This document shows, piece by piece, positions 22,124 to 29,781 of a stretch of 30,343 nt of DNA. Where the stretch lies: assembly GCA_035412805.1 (NCBI GenBank), contig DAONVO010000020.1:1-30343 (forward strand), given 5' to 3'. Each line of letters opens with the position of its first letter. Within the stretch, counting starts at the first letter, position 1. The position numbers and the translations under genes were made by a program. The DNA comes from DTU018 sp029550685. Lineage in GTDB: Bacteria; Bacillota; Syntrophomonadia; Syntrophomonadales; Syntrophomonadaceae. The notes under the pieces were generated by a model, which was not told the origin of the DNA, made no database searches, and saw only the letters and a list, made by a program, of their open reading frames with translations.

Positions 22124-24181
22124 TCAGCGCAGCTTAGCCCCCAATTTTTGCTGAAGCTCTTTTACTATATTATCTATTGCCTCCTTAACCTGACTGTCAG
22201 TAAGGGTTCCTTCATCTGATCGGAAAGTCAAGCGGAAAGCTATACTCTTAACATCTTTCGGCAGTTGGCCACCGGTAAACAGATCGAATATTACTACTTG
22301 CCGCAAAAGTGGTTCCCCAGCTATGCGAATAGTATCAATGGCATCAGAAGCGGCAGTATTCACGGGCAGCAGCACAGCTATGTCCCGCTCTACCGCTGGG
22401 AACCGTCCAATAGACTCCGTCATAGCTTTGGGAACAGCATGTCTATAGAGCTTTTCTACCTCCAGTTCGGTAAGCACTACCCGATCTTTAATATCAAAGT
22501 TGGCCAGTACCTGAGGATGGACCTCGCCAATTATTCCTACTTCATCTTCATCACACTTAATAATGGCGGTGCGTCCTGGATGGAAACCGGGAGCAGCCGC
22601 AGCCTCAAACCTTCCATTTTTCACTCCGATCTGACGGAATAAATCTTCCACCAAACCTTTTAGGTAATAAAAATCCAACTCATAAGATGGTACTTTCCAA
22701 CTGATATCACTGCGTCCGGACACTGCAGCTCCTAGTTTTAAAATCTCACTGGGCAGCTTTCCTTCACCGGGAATAAAAACTGATCCCATTTCAAAGAAAG
22801 CTGGGTTCTGATTGCGCCGGGCTAAATTGCGGCTGATATTCATAAGCAGCCCGGGCATCAGCAATGTGCGCATAACCCCCTGCTCCTCTGATAGAGGATT
22901 GGCTATCACCACCGCATTACGGCGAAAGTCTTCCGGCGGCAGCATTATACGATCAAACATATCCCGGTTTATAAAGCTATAATTAATTACTTCCCGCAGA
23001 TTAGCAGCCATGGTATTGCGAATACGAGCTTGGAACTGTTGATAGGGTGTTAAGCCTCCCCTGGAGGCTTCTGCCGGTAGTTGCGATGGGATCGCATTAT
23101 AACCGTGCAATCTGGCTACTTCCTCTATTAAATCCACCTCTAACTGCAAATCGGGCCGGTAAGTTGGGACGGTAACATCCAGGCTATCTTTGGCTGTATC
23201 AAATTCAACTTTGAATGACAATCTTCTTAAATACTCTATTACCTCATCAGCAGTCAATTGGGTTCCCAGTAATTCATTAACCCGCTGCGGCCTTAATCTA
23301 ATAGTAAGAGGAGGTTGAGGCTGAGGGTAAACATCACAAATACCGGACACCACTTCACCGCCGGCTAGCTCTTGAATCAGCTGGGCTGCCCTATTAATGG
23401 CAAAAATCACTCCGTTGATATCCACTCCCTTTTCAAACCGCATGGAGGAGTCACTGCGCAGAGCTAATTTTTGCGATGTGCGGCGGGTGTTTACCGAATC
23501 GAAATTGGCCGATTCCAGCAACACAGTGGTGGTGTTATCGTTGATTTCCGTATTCTGTCCTCCCATAACACCGGCCAGAGCTACAGGTTTTTCACCATCG
23601 GTTATTAGCAGCATGCTTTCTTCCAAAGCCCGTTCCACGTCATCCAAGGTGGTGAATTTTTCCCCGCTGTATGCCCGGCGAACTACAATGCGTTTTTCAT
23701 TAGAAAGCAGATTATAATCAAAAGCATGCAGGGGCTGATTGGTTTCCAGCATTACATAGTTAGTGACATCAACTACATTGTTTATCGGTCTGATTCCTGA
23801 ATGAATCAAGGCCTCCTGCATCCAGGCGGGGGAAGGGCCAATTTTCACATTTTTGACAACTCGGGCTGCATAACGGCGGCACAAGTCAGGGTCTTTGATT
23901 TCTACTTGAATATAGCTGTTAATGTCCTCTGAGTTTTCCTGTATCTTTATTTCCGGAAGGTTGACCTGGTTACCGGTCAAAGCGGCCACCTCGCGAGCCA
24001 AGTTGATAATCCCCAGGCAATCACCCCGGTTAGGAGTCAAATCTAATTCCAGGACCTGATCTCCCTCCACATCATCGATACTTTCCACCGCAATTCCAGC
24101 CATAGTCAGAGCTTCTGCCAGTTCTTCGGCAGACCATGAATAATTGATATATTTCTTCAACCAGTTAGTGGATACTCCCAT
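22124..24181 (-). CDS. pheT: Phenylalanyl-tRNA synthetase beta subunit, short form
   Basis: A 685-residue protein, compared with about 800 in E. coli and B. subtilis. The N-terminal MGVSTNWLKKYI...GIAVESI runs straight into GDQVLELDLTPNRGDCL, so the roughly 110-residue EMAP/OB tRNA-binding domain normally inserted near residue 40 is absent. B3/B4 editing domain: INNVVDVTNYVMLETNQPLHAFD and AGVMGG, intact. B5 domain: about residues 280-350. Core: HGYNAIPSQLP onward. A complete C-terminal FDX-ACB anticodon-binding domain starts at RFPAVERDIAVLLP. It forms the alpha2-beta2 enzyme with PheS. AGGAGG precedes the ATG by about 7 nt. It lies 11 nt downstream of pheS, under the same T-box. Confidence 0.95.
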   Translation of the reverse strand: MGVSTNWLKKYINYSWSAEELAEALTMAGIAVESIDDVEGDQVLELDLTPNRGDCLGIINLAREVAALTGNQVNLPEIKIQENSEDINSYIQVEIKDPDLCRRYAARVVKNVKIGPSPAWMQEALIHSGIRPINNVVDVTNYVMLETNQPLHAFDYNLLSNEKRIVVRRAYSGEKFTTLDDVERALEESMLLITDGEKPVALAGVMGGQNTEINDNTTTVLLESANFDSVNTRRTSQKLALRSDSSMRFEKGVDINGVIFAINRAAQLIQELAGGEVVSGICDVYPQPQPPLTIRLRPQRVNELLGTQLTADEVIEYLRRLSFKVEFDTAKDSLDVTVPTYRPDLQLEVDLIEEVARLHGYNAIPSQLPAEASRGGLTPYQQFQARIRNTMAANLREVINYSFINRDMFDRIMLPPEDFRRNAVVIANPLSEEQGVMRTLLMPGLLMNISRNLARRNQNPAFFEMGSVFIPGEGKLPSEILKLGAAVSGRSDISWKVPSYELDFYYLKGLVEDLFRQIGVKNGRFEAAAAPGFHPGRTAIIKCDEDEVGIIGEVHPQVLANFDIKDRVVLTELEVEKLYRHAVPKAMTESIGRFPAVERDIAVLLPVNTAASDAIDTIRIAGEPLLRQVVIFDLFTGGQLPKDVKSIAFRLTFRSDEGTLTDSQVKEAIDNIVKELQQKLGAKLR

Positions 24182-24192
24182 GCTCTCACCTC

Positions 24193-25215
24193 CTAAAACT
24201 GTTTCAAAAAGCGCTGATCATTATCGAAGAATAAGCGCAGGTCGTTTACACCGTATTTGAGCATGGCTATGCGTTCAATTCCCATACCAAAAGCGAAACC
24301 AGATACTTTTTCCGGATCATAGCCGCCGTACTTCAATACATGGGGATGCACCATTCCAGCCCCCAAAATCTCGAGCCAACCGGTATAAGAACACACCCGG
24401 CAGCCTTCTCCCCCGCATATAACACAGGAAATGTCCATTTCAGCGCTGGGCTCTGTAAACGGGAAGAAACTGGGGCGATAACGCACCTTGACTTGCTCCC
24501 CAAAAATACTATGGGCAAAGGACATCAGTACTGCCTTAAGGTGAGCAAAGGTAATGTTAGTATCTACCAGCAGACCTTCTATCTGCTGAAACATGGGGGA
24601 ATGGGTAGCATCGTCGTCTTTGCGGTATACTTTTCCCGGCACTATAATCTTTACAGGCAGCTTTGGTGCCATAGCCTCCATAGTTCTAACCTGCACCGGT
24701 GAGGTATGGGTACGCAGCAATACATCCTCGTCTATGTAGAAGGAATCCTGCATATCCCTGGCGGGATGATCTTTCGGAACATTAAGAGCTTCGAAGTTGT
24801 AATAATCCAACTCTACTTCAGGTCCTTCTGCCACCGAATATCCCATGCCTATAAAGATCTCCTGAATTTCTTCGCTAATCTGGGTAAGGGGATGCTTGCC
24901 CCCTCTCATCATAGGAATACCCGGCAGGGTTACATCAATGGTTTCTGCCTGCAGCCGCTCATCCAGAGCCCGTTTTTGCAGTTCCTCATTCCTTTGCTGC
25001 AGCATGTTTTCCACACGTTCTTTCACTTCATTGGCTACTCGGCCTACCTCGGCACGCTGATCAGCTGAAAGATCCTTGAGTCCTCTCAGCAGCTGGGTTA
25101 ATTCCCCTTTACGTCCCAGCAGTTTGACCCGTAAATCATTTAGCTCACCAATCTGATCAAGTTCTTTTATCTGTTGCAGGGCTTTTTGTTCCAATTCACT
25201 TAACTTTTCTAACAT
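24193..25215 (-). CDS. pheS: Phenylalanyl-tRNA synthetase alpha subunit
   Basis: About 340 residues from the ATG with GGGAGTG upstream, close to the 344 of B. subtilis. The N-terminal coiled coil (about 1-90) binds tRNA. Class II catalytic core: TLPGIPMMRGGKHPLTQ, GPEVELDYYNFEALNVPKDHPARDMQDSFY (motif 1 region), LLRTHTSPVQVRTM, KVYRKDDDATHSPMFQQIEGL (motif 2), and FAFGMGIERIAMLKYGVNDLR (motif 3). PheS charges tRNA-Phe as part of the heterotetramer. It is the first gene after the T-box leader and is co-transcribed with pheT. Confidence 0.97.
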   Translation of the reverse strand: MLEKLSELEQKALQQIKELDQIGELNDLRVKLLGRKGELTQLLRGLKDLSADQRAEVGRVANEVKERVENMLQQRNEELQKRALDERLQAETIDVTLPGIPMMRGGKHPLTQISEEIQEIFIGMGYSVAEGPEVELDYYNFEALNVPKDHPARDMQDSFYIDEDVLLRTHTSPVQVRTMEAMAPKLPVKIIVPGKVYRKDDDATHSPMFQQIEGLLVDTNITFAHLKAVLMSFAHSIFGEQVKVRYRPSFFPFTEPSAEMDISCVICGGEGCRVCSYTGWLEILGAGMVHPHVLKYGGYDPEKVSGFAFGMGIERIAMLKYGVNDLRLFFDNDQRFLKQF

Positions 25216-25238
25216 ACTACTCACTCCCAACAGAAAAT

Positions 25239-25475
25239 AAAAAACTTTCGTCCAAGGGACGAAAGTATATTTCGCGGTACCACCCTAGTTAGCCTAAAAG
25301 CATAGCTTTTAGACTCACTCATCTCCGATAACGGCGGTCACCGGTAAAACCTACTCCGAGTTCAGTTCACAGCTCCCAGGTGAATTCACCTGATCCTATC
25401 CCTAGCTGTACTTCCAGTCGCGATACAGCCTCCCTGTAGGGACTCCTATCAGGCTACTTGTCCTGTTCATCACTT
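25239..25475 (-). ncRNA. T-box leader controlling pheST
   Basis: The minus strand carries AACAGGACAAGTAG (AGTA-box region of stem I, about 25468-25455), a distal-loop segment CTGGAAGTACAGC, and the canonical T-box AGGGTGGTACCGCG (25285-25272). The terminator follows: ACTTTCGTCC (25266-25257), loop CTT, GGACGAAAGT (25253-25244), then TTTTTTATTTT. The downstream gene predicts Phe specificity. A TTC followed by a purine (25384-25382, in a small palindrome) is a candidate specifier, but I could not fold stem I fully. Uncharged tRNA-Phe should pair with the T-box and prevent termination. Confidence 0.95.
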
Positions 25476-25654
25476 TTATAATATAAGACCTATTGAGTGA
25501 TCATCATCTTATATAACAAATAATATATGATGCAACCGGAACTCTCAAATAGCTGCCACATGGTTTGTGCTGTGTCCACGCTAACGTCCACCCTTCCACC
25601 GTAAATGTTTGGGGTCGGAACCAAAACCATTATATCATACCGGTAAATTCACCA

Positions 25655-26431
25655 TCAAATACGAGCTGCCCGCTGGCGGCGAGCCTCTGCCATGATTATA
25701 GCACAGGAAACAGCCGCATTCAAAGAATCCACGGTGGGATTTATCGGAATAACCACTTGCTGCACCGACTGGCTCAGCCATACTTCATCCAATCCATGAG
25801 CTTCGCTGCCAATTGCGCAGATTACTGCTCCTTGCCAGTCAGCCTCATAAATAGTGGTATTAGTATTAGGGGTGGCAGCAATCATCCGGTAACCTCTGCT
25901 GAACAATCCGTTTATCAAGTTGCGATCCGCATTGAATATGGGTACGTGCAGAATACCTCCCATAGTGGACCTGACCACTTTAGGGCTAAAAGGGTCGGCA
26001 CATCCAGCAGTCAGCAAAATGCCATCTATGTCCATAGCCCAGGCAGTACGAATGATAGTCCCCAGATTGCCGGGATCAGATATGCGATCCAGGAGCAGCA
26101 GCAGAGAAGAGGGCTTGCTTAAAACCTCCTGCTGGTATTGAGGAATGCGAACTACTGCCACAACACCCTGGGGATGTTCTGTATCAGCCATCGCCTTAAT
26201 AATTGCTGTGGTTACCTGGTAAGACTCAATTTTCAAATCCCCTAATTCCTGGGGAGGTTGATGATCCTCATCTACAAAGACCCGTACAATCAGTTCAGGA
26301 GTTTTTAGAACCTCGCGCAGCATTCGTTCTCCTTCAATCAGGAAAGTTCCGGTTAGCTGGCGGTGTTTTTTTTGTTTAAGCTTGATAGTTTCTTTTACCA
26401 GAGTATTGTCCCGGGAAGTCAGACGTAACAT
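25655..26431 (-). CDS. SpoU/TrmH-family rRNA 2'-O-methyltransferase
   Basis: A 258-residue protein. The N-terminal substrate-binding domain (about 1-95) has the L30-like motif GTFLIEGERMLREVL. The SPOUT catalytic domain has motif 1 LDRISDPGNLGTIIRTA (about 113-129), motif 2 CAIGSEAHGL and motif 3 VVIPINPTVDSLNAAVSCAIIM forming the AdoMet knot. It probably methylates ribose in 23S rRNA; the exact site is not inferable. Its ATG is preceded by AGGGG. It lies between rplT (with a strong terminator in between) and the pheS T-box, as in many Firmicutes; expression may depend on read-through or an unseen promoter. Confidence 0.92.
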   Translation of the reverse strand: MLRLTSRDNTLVKETIKLKQKKHRQLTGTFLIEGERMLREVLKTPELIVRVFVDEDHQPPQELGDLKIESYQVTTAIIKAMADTEHPQGVVAVVRIPQYQQEVLSKPSSLLLLLDRISDPGNLGTIIRTAWAMDIDGILLTAGCADPFSPKVVRSTMGGILHVPIFNADRNLINGLFSRGYRMIAATPNTNTTIYEADWQGAVICAIGSEAHGLDEVWLSQSVQQVVIPINPTVDSLNAAVSCAIIMAEARRQRAARI

Positions 26432-26448
26432 TTTTACCCCTGTTGCAA

Positions 26449-26477
26449 AAAAGTATGGCTTGCAGCCATACTTTTTA
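26449..26477 (-). terminator. Intrinsic terminator after rplT
   Basis: A perfect stem AAAAAGTATGGC (26449-26460) / GCCATACTTTTT (26466-26477), extended by a T-A pair. A T-run on the minus strand continues almost to the methyltransferase ribosome site. It ends infC-rpmI-rplT; the methyltransferase then needs read-through. Confidence 0.93.
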
Positions 26478-26492
26478 TATTTTTATCTTGAT

Positions 26493-26846
26493 CTAGCTAT
26501 TTTTCTTGGCCAGTTCAGCCAGTTCCGAGAACCCCTTGGGGTCGCTTACAGCCAGTTCAGCTAGTATTTTGCGGTTTATATCTACACCAGCATTCTTTAA
26601 TCCGTGGATCATTCTGCTGTAGGTAGTTCCATTGTCGCGGGCTGCGGCATTTATGCGTGCAATCCATAACTTACGGAAATCACGCTTCTTTAGCTTACGG
26701 TGGATGTACGCATATTGTCCGGACTTCATAACCTGCTCATTGGCTACCCGGTACAGTTTAGATTTACTGCCATAATAACCTTTGGCAGCTTTTAGAATCT
26801 TTTTATGTCTACGATGGGTGGTTACCCCACGTTTTACCCTTGGCAT
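26493..26846 (-). CDS. rplT: 50S ribosomal protein L20
   Basis: A 117-residue protein with the highly basic N-terminal extension MPRVKRGVTTHRRHKKILKAAKG and the globular part starting near YRVANEQVMKSGQYAYIHRK. Length is as in other bacteria. L20 is needed early in 50S assembly and, in Firmicutes, represses its own operon through the infC leader. AGGAGG lies before the ATG; it is 17 nt downstream of rpmI. Confidence 0.98.
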   Translation of the reverse strand: MPRVKRGVTTHRRHKKILKAAKGYYGSKSKLYRVANEQVMKSGQYAYIHRKLKKRDFRKLWIARINAAARDNGTTYSRMIHGLKNAGVDINRKILAELAVSDPKGFSELAELAKKNS

Positions 26847-26863
26847 GTCGTTAACCTCCTACT

Positions 26864-27055
26864 TTACGGAATAAGCTTGGATATTCTTTTAGTTTCAGCA
26901 GCACTAACCAGGCCAGGTTTACGCAGTGCCCTTTTGCGTTTGGGGGTTTTGTGTCCTAACAGATGACTGGCATATGCCTTGGAACGCTTTATTTTTCCTG
27001 ATCCGGTTTTCTTAAATCTCTTAGCTGCACCTCTATGTGTTTTGGTCTTAGGCAT
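26864..27055 (-). CDS. rpmI: 50S ribosomal protein L35
   Basis: A 63-residue protein. The family motif MPKTKTHRGAAKRFKKTGSGK is present and the whole chain is basic. Its ATG shares one base with the infC TGA stop (TGATG at 27057-27053), so it is translationally coupled to infC. Confidence 0.98.
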   Translation of the reverse strand: MPKTKTHRGAAKRFKKTGSGKIKRSKAYASHLLGHKTPKRKRALRKPGLVSAAETKRISKLIP

Positions 27056-27585
27056 CAGCCTTCCTCCTTCGTTGGTTCAATTTTAGGTATTAGGATTGTC
27101 ACCATATTCCGTCCCTCAACCTTTGGAGGCTTTTCTACCGCAGAAACGTCGGAGAGTTCTTCCACCATTCGCAGAGACAATTTCTCTCCCAGTTCCGGAT
27201 GAGTAATCTCCCGACCCCGAAACATGATAGTCACTTTAACTTTATCACCGGAAATGAGGAACTTACGGGCATTACGTGCCTTAACCAGGAAATCATGTTC
27301 ATCTATGTTAGGACGAAGTTTGACTTCCTTGATAGAAATCACCTTTTGTTTCTTGCGGGCTTCTTTTTCACGTTTACTCTGTTCAAACTTGAACTTACCA
27401 TAATCCATTAAGCGGCAAACCGGAGGTTTGGCAGAAGGCGCAACCTCCACTAAATCCAATCCTTTTTCCTCAGCGATTTCTAATGCCTGGTTAATGGGGA
27501 CGATACCCAATTGTTCTCCATCCTCACTAACTAACCGGACTTCTCGGGTGCGGATTTCCTCATTGACTCTCCAATCCTTGCTGAT
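27055..27585 (-). CDS. infC: Translation initiation factor IF-3, ATC start
   Basis: About 176 residues from the ATC at 27585-27583. The first canonical start, a TTG at 27510, would remove the conserved N-terminal ISKDWRVNEEIRTREVRLVSEDGEQ. No ATG, GTG or TTG lies in frame upstream of it. GGAGG lies 10 nt before the ATC. The body has the IF-3 motifs VEVAPSAKPPVCRLMDYGKFKFEQ and the C-domain EVKLRPNIDEHDFLVKARNARKFL. Rare AUU/AUC-type start codons in infC let IF-3 repress its own translation, known for E. coli AUU. It is the first gene of infC-rpmI-rplT, after a strong promoter and attenuator. Confidence 0.93.
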   Translation of the reverse strand: MSKDWRVNEEIRTREVRLVSEDGEQLGIVPINQALEIAEEKGLDLVEVAPSAKPPVCRLMDYGKFKFEQSKREKEARKKQKVISIKEVKLRPNIDEHDFLVKARNARKFLISGDKVKVTIMFRGREITHPELGEKLSLRMVEELSDVSAVEKPPKVEGRNMVTILIPKIEPTKEEG

Positions 27586-27610
27586 AAGAAGTTCACCTCC
27601 ATAATAAAAT

Positions 27611-27631
27611 AAGCGAGCACCAAGCTCGCTT
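27611..27631 (-). terminator. Attenuator hairpin just before infC
   Basis: Stem AAGCGAGC (27611-27618) / GCTCGCTT (27624-27631), loop ACCAA, followed on the minus strand by TATTTTATT and then the infC Shine-Dalgarno. It fits the L20-controlled terminator of infC leaders. Confidence 0.75.
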
Positions 27632-27731
27632 CACACGCGTAATTCTGTAACACAGAAATGCGCTGGTATTATACCATATACCTTACGAACCGTGGTTGTA
27701 AGGTGAGAAGCCAAGCTTCTGCTTAAATCCA
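27611..27731 (-). ncRNA. infC leader, probable L20-responsive RNA
   Basis: The leader from the predicted start holds successive hairpins: AGAAGC/GCTTCT, CCTTAC/GTAAGG, TGGTAT/ATACCA-like, TTCTGT/ACAGAA nested in GCGCAT/TACGCG-like pairing, then the attenuator. In B. subtilis L20 binds the infC leader and causes premature termination. Here the class is inferred from context and layout; I could not verify the L20-binding pseudoknot. Confidence 0.6.
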
Positions 27732-27737
27732 TACAGG

Positions 27738-27766
27738 AGTATATCATACCATTATTTATCTTGCAA
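27738..27766 (-). promoter_or_regulatory. Sigma-A promoter of infC-rpmI-rplT
   Basis: On the minus strand TTGCAA (27766-27761), a 17-nt spacer, TATACT (27743-27738), with an extended TG one base before the -10. It lies between the thrS terminator and the infC leader. Confidence 0.8.
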
Positions 27767-27791
27767 GCATTTGCTTAAGCCAAGTACGAAA

Positions 27792-27818
27792 AAAGGCATC
27801 TCTGTCACCTGTGCCCTT
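27792..27818 (-). terminator. Intrinsic terminator after thrS
   Basis: Stem AAGGGCA / TGCCTTT on the minus strand (one GU pair), 13-nt loop, followed by a T-run reaching 27789. It is about 30 nt past the thrS stop. Confidence 0.75.
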
Positions 27819-27849
27819 GTGTCCTGGTAACATGGCTGGAAACTGTCAG

Positions 27850-29760
27850 TTAATCATAAGTTTTTTCCTTTATCTCTTCCGTTATCCTGGTAATAAAATC
27901 GGTTAGGGGCGCAGCTCCCAGATCTCCCTGTTTGCGGTGACGTACCGCCACAGCTCCCTGCTCAACTTCTTTATCACCCACAATAAGCAGGTAGGGAATT
28001 TTCTGCAGTTGCCCTTCCCGAATCTTATAGCCCACCTTTTCACTACGGCTGTCCAATTCTGCCCGGATACCAGCCTCCAGTAGTTTTGCGAGGACTTGTT
28101 GAGCATACTCATGCTGGCGTTCGCTGATGGGCAATACTCTTGCCTGCACCGGGGCTAGCCAGACCGGAAATGCGCCTGCAAAGTGCTCAGTCAAAATACC
28201 AATAAACCTTTCAATGCTGCCATAAATCACCCGGTGGATCATTACGGGACGATGTTTCTCCCCATCCTCGCCTATATAAGTGATATCTAACTTCTCTGGC
28301 ATCTGAAAATCCAATTGAATAGTGCCGCACTGCCAGGTACGGTCCAGGGAATCCTGGAGATGAAAGTCAATCTTTGGACCGTAGAAAGCCCCGTCGCCCT
28401 CGTTGACTTTGTATTCCATGCCCTTTTCCTGCATAGCCTGAATCAAAGCATTGGTAGCTAAATCCCAGATTTCGTCCGATCCCATAGCTTTTTCTGGTTT
28501 CGTGGACAGTTCCACATGATAGGGAAAGCCAAATAAACTGTAGAAACGGTCTACCAGATCAATAACCCCTTTGATTTCATCAATAATTTGATCCGGCAGC
28601 ATGAAAATATGGGCATCATCCTGGGTAAAGGCTCTAACTCTCATCAAGCCATGCAAAACCCCGGACATTTCATGCCGGTGTACCAGTCCCAACTCACAAT
28701 AGCGCAGGGGCAATTCCTTGTAGCTATGCAAAGATTGCTTGTAAGCCAGGAGCGCACCAGGACAGTTCATTGGCTTAACTGCATAATCCTCATCATCTAT
28801 TTTGGTAAAATACATATTTTCCTTATAATGATCCCAGTGACCGGATCTTTCCCACAATTCCCGGTTAAGAATAACGGGGGTTTTTATCTCCTGATAGCCG
28901 GCCTTGCGATGTTCTTCCCGCCAGAAGTTTTCCAGCTCATTGCGCAAAACCATTCCCTTGGGCATAAAAATCGGGAATCCCGGGCCTTCCTCAACTATGG
29001 TAAATAAGCCTAATTCCCTGCCCAGACGACGGTGATCGCGCTTTTTGGCTTCTTCTAATTTATTAATATAGTCATCCAGCTCAGCTTTCTTGGGGAAGGA
29101 AGTAGCGTAAATTCTTTGCAGCATGGGATTCCTCTCATCCCCTCTCCAGTAAGCCCCGGCCAGATTCATCAATTTAAAAGCCTTGATTCGGCCGGTGGAA
29201 GGCAGATGGGGTCCAGCACATAGGTCGGTAAACTCACCCTGTTGGTAAATGCTGATAACTGCATCTTCGGGTAAATCCCTAATTAATTCCACTTTATAAT
29301 CCTCGCCCTGCTCCTGAAAAAACTCTATAGCTTCATCCCGGGGCAGTTCCCGGCGGATTATAGGGAGGTCTTCCTTGATGATTTTATTCATCTCTGCTTC
29401 TATGGCTGCAAAGTCATCAGGCGTGAAAGTATGTGCCCCGTCAAAATCATAATAGAAGCCTTTATCGATTGCCGGACCTATAGCTAATTTGGTATCCGGC
29501 CATAGTCTCTTAATTGCCTGGGCCATCACATGGGCAGAGGAGTGTCTATAAACTGAAGCGCCCCGTGGATCCTCAAATTCCAGTAGCTCCAAAGAGCCAT
29601 CCCTGTCAATAGGACAGCTCAGGTCAGTAACCTCACCATTAAACAATGCTGCTACTGCATTTTTGGCCAGCTTAGGACTGATGTCCTCAGCCACCTGTAA
29701 CATAGTCGTTCCCGCAGGGTACTCCCGTACACTTCCATCCTGCAAAGATATCTTCACCAT
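27850..29760 (-). CDS. thrS: Threonyl-tRNA synthetase
   Basis: About 636 residues from the ATG preceded by AGGAGG 7 nt upstream; an earlier in-frame start would cover that site. TGS domain 1-62. Editing domain with HSSAH (H73, H77) and CAGPH (C181, H185). Class II core with zinc ligand C333 in MNCPGALL, motif 2 RVRAFTQDDAHIF and motif 3 GSIERFIGIL. C-terminal anticodon-binding domain from about 540 (PVWLAPVQARVLPIS). All expected catalytic, editing and zinc residues are visible. It lies 21 nt after the DUF445 gene and ends in its own terminator. No T-box is seen in the window; its promoter must lie upstream of or beyond the DUF445 gene. Confidence 0.97.
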   Translation of the reverse strand: MVKISLQDGSVREYPAGTTMLQVAEDISPKLAKNAVAALFNGEVTDLSCPIDRDGSLELLEFEDPRGASVYRHSSAHVMAQAIKRLWPDTKLAIGPAIDKGFYYDFDGAHTFTPDDFAAIEAEMNKIIKEDLPIIRRELPRDEAIEFFQEQGEDYKVELIRDLPEDAVISIYQQGEFTDLCAGPHLPSTGRIKAFKLMNLAGAYWRGDERNPMLQRIYATSFPKKAELDDYINKLEEAKKRDHRRLGRELGLFTIVEEGPGFPIFMPKGMVLRNELENFWREEHRKAGYQEIKTPVILNRELWERSGHWDHYKENMYFTKIDDEDYAVKPMNCPGALLAYKQSLHSYKELPLRYCELGLVHRHEMSGVLHGLMRVRAFTQDDAHIFMLPDQIIDEIKGVIDLVDRFYSLFGFPYHVELSTKPEKAMGSDEIWDLATNALIQAMQEKGMEYKVNEGDGAFYGPKIDFHLQDSLDRTWQCGTIQLDFQMPEKLDITYIGEDGEKHRPVMIHRVIYGSIERFIGILTEHFAGAFPVWLAPVQARVLPISERQHEYAQQVLAKLLEAGIRAELDSRSEKVGYKIREGQLQKIPYLLIVGDKEVEQGAVAVRHRKQGDLGAAPLTDFITRITEEIKEKTYD

Positions 29761-29781
29761 ATTTAAACCTCCTGCCTCCAT

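Noticed and set aside
27668..27673. Perfect TATAAT on the minus strand inside the infC leader
   Set aside because: No acceptable -35 lies 16-18 nt upstream, and it falls within a hairpin (TGGTATAATACCA). The promoter at 27738-27766 is far better.
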